64,000 bases of DNA from Undaria pinnatifida (GCA_012845835.1 JABAKD010000002.1:14301629-14365628); one strand, 5' to 3'. Shown: positions 21,786 through 32,789, counted from the first letter of the stretch. Notes: generated by a model from the letters alone, not told the origin. A program made the numbers and translations.

Positions 21786-22014
21786 ATCCCACATCGAAGC
21801 CGTTGGTTTTTTGTCGTACTTTTCAAATTCCTAGAAATGTATTTGCACTTCAAAACCAAAGTTTTGTTATTTGGATTCTCGCAAGCAATTCCAACTGAAT
21901 TTGTTTTGATCATCTGAATAGCCTTGGGATAGCCTTGGGAAGCAAACCCAATCATAATTGGGTATTGGGTCTAACGCATACGCCCCATTTTAGTTTAGTT
22001 TTGCTCGTTTTTCC

Positions 22015-22075
22015 AGTTGTTTAAGTTTTCAGCTGCTTCCTTCAAAGTTAGTTTCTGCCAACACATATTTGAACC
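22015..22075 (+). repeat. Short dispersed phrase shared with 62.78 kb
   Basis: TTTCAGCTGCTTCCTNCAAA, TTAGTTT and CTGCCAACAC recur in the same order at 62778-62820. Confidence 0.7.
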
Positions 22076-22079
22076 TTTC

Positions 22080-22180
22080 GGGCCGCGGCCCATCCTCCGA
22101 AATTTGATGGGCCGGACCGGGCCGGCCGGCCTAGCCCGGCCCAACCCCGGGCCGGCCCACCAGCGTCGGCCCATGACAAG
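22080..22180. repeat. GGGCCGG-rich segment related to 19.6-19.8 kb
   Basis: Begins GGGCCGCGGCCCAT and continues with AATTTGATGGGCCGG and a run of GGCC palindromes, ending CGGCCCATGACAAG. These phrases match the minisatellite at 19.6-19.83 kb. Confidence 0.8.
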
Positions 22181-22221
22181 CCGTGTTGATTTGAGGATTT
22201 CCGAAGCTGTTGTGCAGCAGT

Positions 22222-22815
22222 CAGTGATGAATACCGTCGTCGAAAACGGCACGGTCGGTATTTTCAAAAATACCGTCGCTTGAAGATGATATCGGTACTT
22301 TGACGGTTTTTCCCAACCGGATGCCGGTATTTGAAACCGGTATGTTGAGGGTATTTTACGGTTTTCTCAATGTTCCTGCGGTATTCCGGGCAATCGCGCC
22401 CGTACTGAGTATGGCGCATGGGAAGTCACGCAGTACGCAGCAGACAGCAGTATGCAGCAGTGAAAGTACTATATTGCAGATTATAATATTATGCCGTTCG
22501 TAGCCTTTGCGGGTTGCCGGATTACGCCATCACACGATTACACCACCACGGCTTGTATGGCAATATCCTGCCTGCTTACCAGGTGCTACCAGGCACCCAT
22601 GATCCCATGACTCATGACCGTAGGTGCTTTCACGTGTTATATGCGTTATGAAAGGGGGTACGATAAATGCCGAAATACCGCAATACCGTACAACGGCATT
22701 GGTATTTCTGGTATCTGTAAAATAGCGATACCGTTCCCCATTTATTTTTTATCTCGGCATGGGCATACCGATACCGCTTTACGGTGTTTCCGGTACGGTA
22801 TGATATCCATCACTG
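22222..22815. mobile_element. hAT-like non-autonomous element (MITE), 594 bp
   Basis: The left end is CAGTGATGAATACCG and the right end is the inverted form CGGTATGATATCCATCACTG. Flanks GCAGCAGT (22214-22221) and ATAGTAGT (22816-22823) match at five of eight bases, and the three mismatches are all transitions, which fits an old 8-bp target-site duplication. CAGTG termini with 8-bp duplications are typical of hAT elements. The interior is full of CGGTAT/ATACCG inverted pairs. No transposase. Confidence 0.7.
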
Positions 22816-22824
22816 ATAGTAGTA

Positions 22825-23490
22825 CAGGACACCCAAGACCGTTGCTAATCGCAAGGCGATGTTGCACAAACAAGTTTAAATTTCGAAGAAATCAGCAAAC
22901 CATTCCTGTACGGCTGCCTATGGGCCCAACTTTTTACATATTTTGTTCAACACTTTCCGATGTTTCAGAAAAATAAAAACCAGGTAGAAAGCATCTGCTT
23001 GAAAATCCTCGAGCAGAGGTTGGATTAGAAGCGGCAAAATTTCGTGTGCTCCACACTTTTCGTTCGACGAAATCAACAACAGCGTTGTGAAATCTGAACG
23101 TGGCGAGCTCGTTAGGGACCCTTGATGCACATTGCCTACTCTACGGCCAGTGATATGTGACGGGCGCCGATCAGGCTTCTGGTGAAAAATCATTCGGCGG
23201 CTGGTGTATGGAAAGCAGAGCAAAAAGCTCTCGATCGTCTCCCAACGGGCCAAAAATATACCAGGTAGTTTTGAGCGGATTTGACGGAAGACGACAGGAC
23301 AACACAGGCAACACTCTCGCGCCCTAGAAAATGGATTAACATGACATCTTCGGCGCTGTCACCCACACTCATGTGGCCTTGCCCGGAGCGAAGAGGAAGG
23401 ACCATGGGTTGCCTCTATCTCGCGATCGAAGGTCAATCGTAGTTGTTGGAAAAAGTTGACCTAGGCTTGATGAAAAATGGCCAATTGGGC
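22825..23490 (+). repeat. Dispersed repeat D, copy 2
   Basis: Uninterrupted version of the repeat at 19.4-20.5 kb, about 80-85 percent similar by eye. It begins directly after the MITE, whose right target-site duplication abuts it. Confidence 0.85.
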
Positions 23491-24364
23491 CGCTTGACCG
23501 AAAAAAAGAACAACAGTAGACCACTAAAAGAAAGCTTGGCAACTATTTTATTCAACATGGCCTCGCCATTAGCAACGGTCTGACGGGAAACAAGCTACAG
23601 CAGTAATAAGAAACGCAGGCTGAGCTTTACACGAGATTAAGACAGTAATATGCCGTTGTACTGAAGATAATGTGGAGCGCACCCTTTCTAAGTAAAAATA
23701 CAGCCTGAGCCAGCATTCTTGTTTCTAATTATGAATTAGATGCCCTGTATTATACCTGATACTGAAGCTCGTGTGGATCGCAATCGAGCAGTAGTCTATA
23801 CCTGGTATATCACAGGTACAAAGGCTATCATACATACCCGTGTTGGGGGGGAAAGTGACGGAATACAATCACAATTGTGATACGTACAGTATTAAGGCAG
23901 CGGCGGCTTCATAGTTGGGGGGGTGATATGTTTGTTACCAGTATCCAACTAATACAAGGAGGCGTTGACGCAACACCATCCTAGGCAGAAACACTACTAT
24001 ATTCGTGGACGATTGACACGTGCTTAGCAATACGAGGTGGTAATGTTTTTGGCTGTTTTCTCTGGGTCCCAAAGAGTCCATCTCTTTGAGCCTGAATATC
24101 TTCGAGCCTTAGTCTTGACGGCGGAAATGTGTCAACCAAAAGTGCCGATTACTACCTGGTATACTTCAAAGTATCGTAATTACGACTACTGCATTAATGA
24201 GTCACACAGAGCATGAGTCACCCTAACCCTAACCCTAAGGTAGGGGTAGGGTGCAGGGGACTGTTCGAACGGCAATGCAAGGAACTAAAGTCTATGCGAC
24301 AATTATATTATTATTCTGCTGCACGCTCTTCCCACGTACCTGGTACACAGTATATCATACAGTA
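23491..24364. other. Unassigned, with a CCCTAA run
   Basis: No gene is supported. 24221-24237 is a short (CCCTAA)n telomere-type run. Three TACCTGGTA copies lie here (23799, 24153 and 24337). Confidence 0.4.
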
Positions 24365-25510
24365 CAAAACTACTTACAAATATCGTTTTGTTGAGCGGCC
24401 TTCTTTTTTTCGTTTCACACACTTACTTTTAAGATACTCTCCTTTCCAGACGGCTGAGCGGGCTCGGATACCTGAAACAGGGCTCCTCTGAGCGCTCACA
24501 CCTGAAACACGCCGTGTTTTGCACGTTGAAACCTAGCTGCTCTTTTTCGCTTTATTTACGAAGTATCGTAATACCAGGTCCCAGCTGAGCTGAGCTCAGC
24601 TCAGTAGCGCACAGCGGCGCTACTCAGCAGAGCAGCGCCGTGCAGTGCCGCGCCCTGACGTGCGGTGCGGTACTGTGCCCTGACGTGCTGTGCTGCGCGC
24701 TGTGCTGTATTTAATACTTCGTACATGCCAGGTATCATTCGACGAAATATCATCCGGCAGTACCGAGGTACACTACACCAGGTTTGGACTTACTACAGTG
24801 TTGAATCACGTTAAATGCTTCCAGCTCTCAGCTCAGCTCAGCTATAGCTCAGCAGCGCGCAGCGCAGCGCCGTTCGGTGCGGTGCCGCGCGGTGCCGTGC
24901 GTTTCCCTACGGTGCGGTGCAGAGCAGCGCCGTGCGATGCCGTGCCCTGCCGTGCTGCATGCTATGCTCTACTAACTCTTTCGCACATGCCAGGTCTCAT
25001 TGGACGAGGTATTGTCCAGCAGTACCGAGGCACACCACGCCAGGTTTGTGCGCACTACATTGTTGAATCGCACTAAATAAATGCTCCTAGCTCAGCTCAG
25101 CTATAGCTCAGCAGCGCGCGGCGCAGCGCGGTAGCGTGCCTTGCCCTGCGGTGCGGTGCTATGCAGTGCTGCGCTGTGCTTTCTTTCGAACACATAGTAT
25201 CAGGTATTATGCGAAGTACCAGGTACCGGTATGTATCTCCCTCTCGGTCCTCTTCGTGTTTTTGTTTTTTCGCAAATTACACCCACACTGCCGATGAGAA
25301 CGTGACATCGCCAACAAGCACACAGCACAGCACAACAGGGCAATCAGCTCTGCACAAGTAGCTCTTGGTATTATCAATTGCACCAAATCATGGGCCTCTT
25401 CTTTCTGCCCCCTTCACATTTTTAGTTGAAATGTTCGTTGCGAGCGCGCGAGCGTATCGGGTGGCGTCAGTCGCCCGCGGAGCGGAGCCCTTGTACGGCA
25501 TACAGTATAC
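24365..25510. mobile_element. Diverged copy of the foldback element
   Basis: 24370-24485 matches the left arm (ACTTACAAATATCG, TTGAGCGGCC, ACGGCTGAGCGGGCTCGG, CCTGAAACAG). 24580-25190 holds three rounds of AGCTCAGCTCAGCTATAGCTC followed by GCGCCGTGCGGTGC-type palindromic DNA with TTGAATC between. 25190-25500 matches the central spacer in reverse: CTTTCTTTCGAACA, CTCTTGGTATTATCAATT, CACCAAATCATGGGCCTCTT and CCCGCGGAGCGGAGCCC. A matching right arm is not seen. Confidence 0.75.
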
Positions 25511-25579
25511 AGGAGGTTCATAAAACCAACCTTGTCCCCTTTTCGGACGTTGCGTTGTACCTAGTCTAGTGTAGTCTAG

Positions 25580-25965
25580 ATAGCTCATCTACTCCCTGAG
25601 CTCACCCCCGGGCAACTATGCCTGGAATCATGGAATATGTTCATACATGTAGTATGGATAGTAGCCCACACCCGGCAAACGTAGAGTAGTTCAAGTAGCT
25701 CAAATAGCTCATCCGCAGGAAACGTGTACTAGTGCAACAGAGCTGTCTCCATAGCTCACCGCCGGCAAACATGCGTGTTCGTAAAAGAGCTACTGACATC
25801 TATCAGCAGCTCACACCCAGCAAACAAGCGAGAGCTGATAGCTGATAGCTCATGTACGAGGCGCCCCTTCTAGATGTTGGTTGACCTACCCCGAAATGAG
25901 CTACGAAGTAGCTCGGAGCTATTTTTCGTAGAATGAGGTAATCTGTCCGATGTGCCTGTGCCGCA
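25580..25965 (+). repeat. Dispersed repeat T, copy 1 (TAGCTCAC..CCGGCAAAC)
   Basis: A phrase TAGCTCAC followed by CCGGCAAACATG recurs about every 90-100 bp, ending with ACCCCGAAATGAGCTACGAA and CTCGGAGCTA. The same ending, ACCCGAAATGAGCTAC with CTCCGAGCTAG and TGAGCTGATCTGCCCC, occurs at 30255-30310. Confidence 0.75.
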
Positions 25966-27300
25966 GATGATAACGTGCCAACGGCATCAATATCGCTCAC
26001 ATCGATCGCCTGCGTTGTGCGGTTGGTGATTGTTGCTGACACCATCTGCGGCTGCTTCGTACGTAGAGCTGTTGCCCCCGGCGGTTGCCATCAAATAGGT
26101 CGATTGCGGCCGAAATTGCTTGTGAATGCGCAATGCTTGCGTATGTTTGGCGAGTATATGGCATGCTTACGGACAATTACGACAAAAACTGGGAAGTTTT
26201 GATAAACGACCCCGCTAAGATTGAATCGCACAACCAACAACGTTGACATGCGAGCCAGGATCAGGCTGGTTTCAGGTCATGTCTTGACTTTATGCGACCG
26301 GTTTGGCTGGTTGGAATGTAACAGGATTATTTGTTATCGTGCGCCCCTTTTTGAGTTTTGGGCAACCGACCCGGGCAGAAAGGAACCGAACTTATTTTTG
26401 GGGGCGGGACTAAATGCTGTGCGACTCCATTGTCTGACAGGGGTGCCGTCATGCTGCCAGCGAGTGCTCTTGGCACGGAGAATGACTTCACACCCAAATA
26501 TCGTACAAGGCAAGCCTCAGAGCAGGCTCTAACCATCCAAATGGTACCTCGGAGAAATCCAAAACTTGTTGGGTTGTCGCCGCTCGACGAAGACTGCCGA
26601 AGACCGCCGAAGACTGCTGAAGACTGCCGGGATTTATGTACTGACCACTTTCCCGATTTCGCCATAAATAATAGCTCGACAGGGTCAGAAATAGCTCGCC
26701 AGGGTCTCGTTCGCCGCCCCGTGTTTTCCTTCGTGACTCTGCTAGTCTCCTGGTCCGGCCATGGCTGTCATGGATGTATCAAGTGGCTAACGCCGCGGGC
26801 GGATTCTGTGTCCTGTGGAGTCCACATTTGCTCCATCCCGTGCCGACTATGTCGTGTGCACACTCATACCCTCGCGGGCCTCCAGCAAATGTCGCAACAC
26901 TCCCGGCACCAATCAATTGCACGAAAAATCATTTTTTTAAAGTGGGCCGCTCGGTCGTCCTAAACAAAGTTAACTTCACTGCCCCAGCACTTCTTGTACC
27001 ACTTCCGACAATGACGCACACGGTGGGAACGCTTGGCATGTGTTCGCTTTTCTATCCCAACAGCAGCAATTCTTGGGGCAAGTAACATTCCATTCCAACC
27101 CGCCCAATGCATTTTAGGGGTCATTAGGACATACCCTCAGTGCAGCATGACTTGTGCGTTCCACGCCAATTTTTGTAGCTGCCCGCTTGGCCATCTGGGA
27201 TAATGGTATCAATAGTATGAATAATATCAATAGTATCGAACATATCACGATCCATTTCATCTGTTCATTTAGACCCCGTGTCTATATGACCATGGTGTGA
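25966..27300. other. Unassigned region with a 201-codon open frame
   Basis: The plus-strand frame 26358-26963 is open for 201 codons, and another (26774-27085) overlaps it in a different frame. A GACTGCCGAAGACCGCCGAA triplet-like repeat lies at 26590-26630. I find no signal, domain or splice pattern, and the opposite strand is also open, so coding is doubtful. Confidence 0.3.
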
Positions 27301-27716
27301 TATGTTGTGCTGTAAGTATCAAAATAGTAAAGATCCGACCCAGGAAACACCTACTAGACAATTCAAATAATTCAGATCATTCAGATCATACGACTCCCAC
27401 CCGAAATCATTATCTAGCTCCTGCAAATCATCGGATTTCCAATAGAAATGTTGGCTTATGTTACGTGGGGAGAGAAGGTGTTGCGTATTTACGGAGGCCC
27501 AGACCAAGTACTTTCCTCTGAGACACCTCTCCGTACTGCGATAGTCCGTAAGTAACTGCAAGGGTTTCCTGTAGAAATGTATGGCTTGTATTGCTTTGGG
27601 AGAGGGGGCGTTACATAATCACGGACGCCCAAACCAACCACATACCGCTCAGATCCCTCTCCGTACTGCTGCGTTGGTCCGTTATCCGACGTGTTCGGTT
27701 GCCATGCTAGGCGATC

Positions 27717-27812
27717 GTGTTGGTGTGTGTGGTGTGTGTGGCAGTTGTGTGTGGTGTGTGTGGCAGCTGTGTGTGGTGTGTGTGGCAGCGGTGTGTGGTG
27801 TGTGTGGCAGCT
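27717..27812 (+). repeat. GTGTGTGTGGCAGC minisatellite
   Basis: Four copies of GTGTGGTGTGTGTGGCAGCT-type units, about 22 bp each. Confidence 0.9.
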
Positions 27813-28125
27813 TTGGCGCAGAAGCTCAAGTTGTCGACTGTCGCCCCCCCCATAATCTTGTTGCGTAGACCACGTGTACGCATTAGGCAAGATAATTCAA
27901 GGCAGAAAAGACGCCGGGCTAACGACGTACTGTTTCTCTAGATGTACAGAAGGCCTATGACACGGTATAGAGGAATGGGTTGTGGGAAACATTGTGGGAA
28001 ATTGGGATCAGAGGAAATATTTGGAGAATGATGAAAAATAAGACGGAATGTGCGAGTAGTGTGATACCGTACGGGTATGTTCATAGCTCATACCGTAGTA
28101 TGAGTGGGGGCCTGCTGGCATGTAT

Positions 28126-28216
28126 GCGATGAAGATCATGCGATGAAGATCATGCGATGAAGATCATGCGATGCGATGAAGATCATGCGATGAAGATCAT
28201 GCGATGCGATGCTATG
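28126..28216 (+). repeat. GCGATGAAGATCAT minisatellite inside the LINE
   Basis: Six to seven copies of a 14-bp unit GCGATGAAGATCAT, two of them with an extra GCGAT. It interrupts the reverse-transcriptase frame between motif A and motif B. Confidence 0.95.
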
Positions 28217-28354
28217 AAGATCGTTCCCCCGTAGGAAGGGAGGCATGGCAAGAAGGTGCTGTGATGCTGGACGGGGAAATATCCGAGTGTGTTGATAATG
28301 TACAAGGAGATGCACCGGGATATACACTATCACCCAATCTATTCAAGGTATATA

Positions 28355-28458
28355 TATGAATGACATGATGGTAATGACATGATAGTAGTGACATGATAGT
28401 AATGACATGATAGTAATGACATGATAGTAAATGACATGATAGTAATGACATGATAGTA
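28355..28458 (+). repeat. 15-bp in-frame expansion AATGACATGATAGTA inside the LINE
   Basis: Seven near-identical 14-16 bp units. One unit translates as N-D-M-I-V, and it directly follows the LFKVYI phrase, so a five-codon piece of the element's own ORF appears to have multiplied. Downstream the normal frame resumes with AVEAAK and the FADD stretch. Confidence 0.9.
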
Positions 28459-29873
28459 GTATTAATAGCAGTAGAAGCAGCAAAGTAAGGAGTCACGATG
28501 GGGAAGGAAGATACGGTGTCGGGGTTAGTGTTTGCGGATGATTTAGTGGGGATATCAGAAACACCCGAAGGATTGCAGGAACAGAAAGAGAAGGCACTAG
28601 AGTACAATAGGCAATGGAGAGGGAAAGCGAATGTAAAAAAGTGCGCAGTAGCTGTATGTAACAAAAATAAGTTGAATCCAGAAACTTTCATATAGAAGGG
28701 GGGAGAAGATGTCCCCAAGAATCGTAGACCAATATACGTACCTTGGCGTAGAGATCTCAAAGGACTGTTCTTGGGATACACGCATAGCGAAAATAATAGG
28801 AAAGGGTAAAGCACACGTGGGCATGATGGGTGCGATCTTCATCTTGACACTAGAATTAAAAGATGTATTATGATTAATGTGATTGTACCAAAGCTAGAGT
28901 ATGCAGGAGAAATATGAGAGGGGAACGCGGAATTCATCAAACAACTGGAAACAGTACAGATGACAGCAGCTAAAAATATACTAGGATACTCAAGCACGAC
29001 GAGCAATACAGTACTAGGAGCAGAACTAGGAATGTACCCACTTGAAACAAATAGAGACGTGAGAAAGCTGAAATGGCAATACAATGTAAGGAATATGCCA
29101 GAAACGGGGCAGCCATAGCTGATAGGGCTGTATGGGAGAAAATAACAAAAGGGCGAGCTGGAATAAGATGGGATAACGTAGTCGAGAAATTATGGAATTG
29201 TTTAGGAGACCGCGAAGAGGTACTGTCCATAGAAAGGTCTGGCTTGTACAAGAACGAAGTAAAAGCAAGAAAGCAGAAAGGGAAAGGCTAGCGCTAAGAA
29301 ATAAGGTGAAATCTTAGAGGAGAAGCGCTTACAGATATACGGGCGGTTGAGGGATATTGGAAAGAATACCTATTTGCATGGCCCAATGAACTACGCGAAA
29401 AAGCTGAAAGTGCGATTTCGTGTAGGGGACCTGGACCTACCACAACGAAGAAAGATATATAGTCGGGAGGAGGGCGTGGATGCACATATGTGCCCGTGTG
29501 GCAAACAATAGATAGTTGGACTCACATAGGAGGAGAAGTTGGACTCACATAGAAGGAGAATGTGAAACATACAAGGAGGAATGGGATGTGTTAGAGATGA
29601 CGAAATTAGATGTATGTATGTGACATGGTACACTAAATAGTAGCGAGAAAACGATCGCTATCCTACGAGATAGATGGTGGTCACAGACGGCGAAACAGGA
29701 AGGGGATAGGATAAGCAAACAGTTTTATGTAAGATGTGGAAAAACGTAATGAGCCCCCAAATGTTGGAGGTGTCTCTATTTGGAGTAGGAATGAACGGTG
29801 CCCCGTCTCGAAAGGGAAGCGTGGCCAATCATAATAATGGTCAAATGACTAAGGCAAACAACAAATGAGTATG

Positions 29874-30119
29874 CCCCCCCCCCATAATCTGCAACAGAAT
29901 CAGAGCTACTCTCAGACAGAGAAAAACCTCCGGTCTCACTATTATCGTATACCTAGTACCTGGTACGAAGATATTATACCACCAGGAAGCAGATCGTCTG
30001 TGGAGCTTACATGCATGCGAGGAAACGTCCATACGAGCTACATATGCTGCCTCCCCGTTTGCGCAATTTTTTTGTTGAGGAGAGACGGCTCTGGTACCAT
30101 ACCTGCGGAGAACATGGGG
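29874..30119. other. Unassigned flank
   Basis: The C10ATAATCT target-site copy opens this stretch; a TACCTGGTA is at 29957. No gene is supported. Confidence 0.4.
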
Positions 30120-30330
30120 TAGGTCATGCAGCTCTCATAGCTCGCCCGCGGGAAAAACGGGAAATATGTGCTAATCGAAAACGTGGCCTCTACATTTAGT
30201 CACACCCGGCAAATATGTGAAATCTCATGTAGCTTTTATGGTTATGGTTTGATCTCTTACCCGAAATGAGCTACCCAGCTCCGAGCTAGAGTGAGCTGAT
30301 CTGCCCCTTGTGCGTAGTGTTTGTAGTTAT
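30120..30330 (+). repeat. Dispersed repeat T, copy 2
   Basis: CATAGCTCGCCCGCGGGAAA, TCACACCCGGCAAATATG and ACCCGAAATGAGCTAC match the 25.6-25.96 kb repeat in order. Confidence 0.75.
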
Positions 30331-30509
30331 AGTTATACCTTGGTACTGCGAAGTATCTGAGCGTAGGCAATACTGATACATGTATACGTTTAATTATGGC
30401 GTGTGTCCTGCTATTATATTGTACGACCCTCTACACCGACATTGTAGAGGTGCGGGGGTCTGTGGTCTTACGGACTACGCCCATGAATGATATTATGCAT
30501 CATGTGTGC

Positions 30510-30725
30510 ATGATATATGGATTACACCCCACCACGGCTCACCCTTCACACGGCTCCCCGAACACCTCACCACGCTGCGCGCTTGGTGCGCGCAAAGTCT
30601 GTCTGGTGGGTAAAAATCCGCCGTGTTCACCCCGGGCATTTTAGGGGTTTGGGAGTCTATGCTCATATTACTATGGCAAGCAACAGATTAATACCCCCTC
30701 CGCCCCCCCTACCCCCGACCCACGC
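30510..30725 (+). repeat. Dispersed repeat C (ends in a C-rich tract), copy 1
   Basis: GCCGAACACCTCAC-type sequence (here CCCCGAACACCTCACCACGC), GCGCGCTTGGTGCGCGCAA, TGTCTGGTGGGT and GGGAGTCTATGCTCATA, then a C-rich tract at 30690-30717. The reverse complement of 32790-33030 gives the same series, including the C-rich end. Conceptual translations of both copies share RTPHxAxRLVxA and YxHxT. Confidence 0.75.
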
Positions 30726-32130
30726 CTTAATGACGAAGAATATCGTCCCAAAACGGCGTATCGACAAGACCACACCATTTCGAGTAACACTGACAGCGAG
30801 GCAAGGCTGCCTCATATTCAGCATTATACGTAGGCTGCATGCGTTCGAAGCTGTATGACAACGCCTGAAAGGGTTAGGGTTCGATAAGGAGAAAGCAGAA
30901 TATCGAAGCACGGGAGCTTGAAGTACGCACTGCAGTAGTTTATGGAGTCCTTTTCGTGATAGGGGTCGATGATCCGCCACGGCTAGCTGGATTATGACAA
31001 TGACTGTTGACAATGTGATATCAACTACCAGGTACAACAATTTCGCGCCCTTGGAGAATTTTGGTAGTCTGAAACATAGCCACTATGATGTCCACGTCTA
31101 GGCACACCGCACACAGATGGGGATAAAGTTTTGTCAACTGTAATAATACGAGTATTTCGAACCCATCGGTTGTGTGCAACAGAGGCCGGCAACGAATCTT
31201 ACTCTTTCGCAAGATGAAACAGAGTGCCCTATATTAAGTAGTAAGAGTCGTATCAACCGTTGTGGGAGCCATGTAGTATACCGACTAAGCCTAACCCCAC
31301 CCTATATTAAGCATGATATAATCAAGCGCGAACAACCACCCTGCCCCAGAATCAGGCGGCAAAATGCATGTTTGAAACACGCTTTTCCGGCGCAGATTCG
31401 AGCGATTATCGCCGAAAGTTTTGCCTCCGGGGGTCCTCCGGGGGTTCCTGCGGGGTGCGCAACACACCTGGAGCGCTATTTTTAGCCCTGCATCAGACTA
31501 TTTGCAAGGAGAAAATAATATACCAGGTAATAAGCAAGGACAAACAAACAAACAAACAAATACGGAAAAAGAAACGGTAGTCTATTTGTACCCTTGTACT
31601 ATGAAGTACTATGAATACGTACTGCTGTACTTGACATTATAAAGTTAATCTCCACAAAGCCAGAAGATGGAAACAACGCAATTTCTTACAGCGGTTTCAG
31701 AAGCCCCACGCTTGTTCCAACACTAACGCCGGCTTCATCTACTTCCTGACTTGTTCCTCCTGGTTAATTTACGAACTGAGATTTTTCCGAGAAACTAACG
31801 AATGCGATTTGAGAAGAACTGATGTGCAACTATTTAACACTACTGTAGGCACGAGTATTAATAGATTCAACCTCGATTCATCCTTTTTACTTGTTTTTAT
31901 TATGAATATCATGGTACGAGTATGACGTCGGACCTCATATATGCCAGGTATACGACGCAAGCATACAACAGCAGTGCATATTGTATGCATATTATAGCGA
32001 TAGCAGTAGCTCATACATACGATTGTGATATGATACCAGGTATTATTGTAAAGCGACTCATGCTACGGTAAAGGTTCAGCCGTTGTTTTCATCATTGTTT
32101 TCATGACGCTCCTGATTTCACCTAACCCTA
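30726..32130. other. Unassigned region
   Basis: Contains GGGTTAGGGTTCG at 30875, a short (AAAC)n at 31539-31558, and TACCAGGTA at 31026, 31521 and 32034. CTCCGGGGGTCCTCCGGGGG at 31420-31445 is a small GC palindrome. No gene is supported. Confidence 0.35.
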
Positions 32131-32136
32131 TCCTAT

Positions 32137-32202
32137 ATACCACACCACACCACACCACACCACACCATAGCTCCTCCATACCACACCACACCACACCACA
32201 CC
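32137..32202 (+). repeat. CACAC/CCACA pentanucleotide repeat
   Basis: Two blocks of (CACAC)n-type DNA separated by TAGCTCCTCCAT. Confidence 0.95.
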
Positions 32203-32423
32203 TAGAAACTGATTTGGAGAAAAGCGAAAGGTGCAAGGGTAGTTAGGGTTGTCATCAACAATCCCATGGCCCAGGTATTGAAGAAAAAGCGGAAAAATGA
32301 TGTCGAAATTCCGACGATTGTATTAATACTACTAAGTATTAATAATGGTAATACTATCAATAGGTTAAGGAGCACCGTAATTCAGAAACTGTATCAGGCA
32401 AAAAGTGCTACCTCTATGGTATC

Positions 32424-32466
32424 AATCGTATCGTATCGTATCATATCGTATCATATCATATCGTAC
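32424..32466 (+). repeat. ATCGT/ATCAT pentanucleotide repeat
   Basis: About eight copies of RTATCRT-like pentamers in tandem. Confidence 0.9.
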
Positions 32467-32489
32467 TACTACTGCAGTACTATCAGTAT

Positions 32490-32780
32490 TTTTTCATGTT
32501 ATACGAAATTAGAATGCACTCCAGCTGTGAGATCGAAGATTTCGTCGAAACTCATATTTGCGAGCTGCGTGTGATACTCCGATCGCGCGTATTACTGGGT
32601 GTGTGTCCTCATTAAGGATATAGGTCGGCGACTCCCCTCAGAACCACAGTGTAGCTTGTACCAGAGTCAACAGGGTGATGTTAATCAATCTGTGGTCGGA
32701 AACTATTAAACCCATTTTTGAGGGGGAAAAAATCTGGAAGGAATGCATCAGTTTATCATGTATATCCTGTAGTCGTATAA
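32490..32780 (+). repeat. Dispersed repeat P, copy 1
   Basis: About 85-90 percent similar by eye to 34250-34520: AGCTGTGAGATCGAAGATTT, GTGATACTCCGATCGC, ATTACTGGGTGTGT, GGATATAGGTCGGCGACTCC, TCAACAGGGTGATGTTAATC and AACCCATTTTTGAGGG. A further piece (AGGAGCTTACTGTACGCGTG, then a G run and AAACTTGAAGAC) follows at 33405-33515 after an unrelated insert. Confidence 0.87.
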
Positions 32781-32789
32781 CCGGTGAGG

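Larger units (their letters stand above)
27864..29868 (+). pseudogene. LINE reverse transcriptase and C-terminal region, degenerate
   Basis: Reading order: LDVQKAYDTV (motif A; the codon after it is TAG), GYTLSPNLFKVYI (motif B region, where the expected GC is GY), the catalytic FADD at 28531-28542 within a 65-codon open stretch, then VDQYTYLGVEISKDCSW and EGNAEFIKQLETVQMTAAKN, TNRDVRKLKWQYNVR, DRAVWEKITKGRAGIRWD and RWWSQTAKQEGDRISKQF near the end. At least four frame changes and several stops make it non-functional. Two codon-phased tandem expansions lie inside it. Confidence 0.9.
27859..29873 (+). mobile_element. 5'-truncated LINE-type retrotransposon
   Basis: The insert starts inside a reverse-transcriptase ORF (VDHVYALGKIIQGRKDAG) and runs to the ORF end, a TGA shortly before 29873. 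It is bounded on both sides by C8ATAATCT (27844-27858 and 29876-29890), a likely 15-bp target-site duplication. No poly(A) tail is present. Truncation at the 5' end is typical of target-primed reverse transcription. Confidence 0.85.

Noticed and set aside
26358-26963. 201-codon plus-strand ORF as a gene
   Set aside because: No start context, domain or splice pattern, and the complementary strand is open for 112 codons over the same DNA.
28212-28814. 200-codon minus-strand ORF
   Set aside because: It is antisense to the LINE reverse transcriptase and tandem arrays; the plus strand carries the RT motifs.
30760-30860. RT-like phrase with TARQGC at 30.8 kb
   Set aside because: Resembles LINE motif B (RQGC) for only a few residues; the flanking residues do not fit and no FADD/YADD follows.
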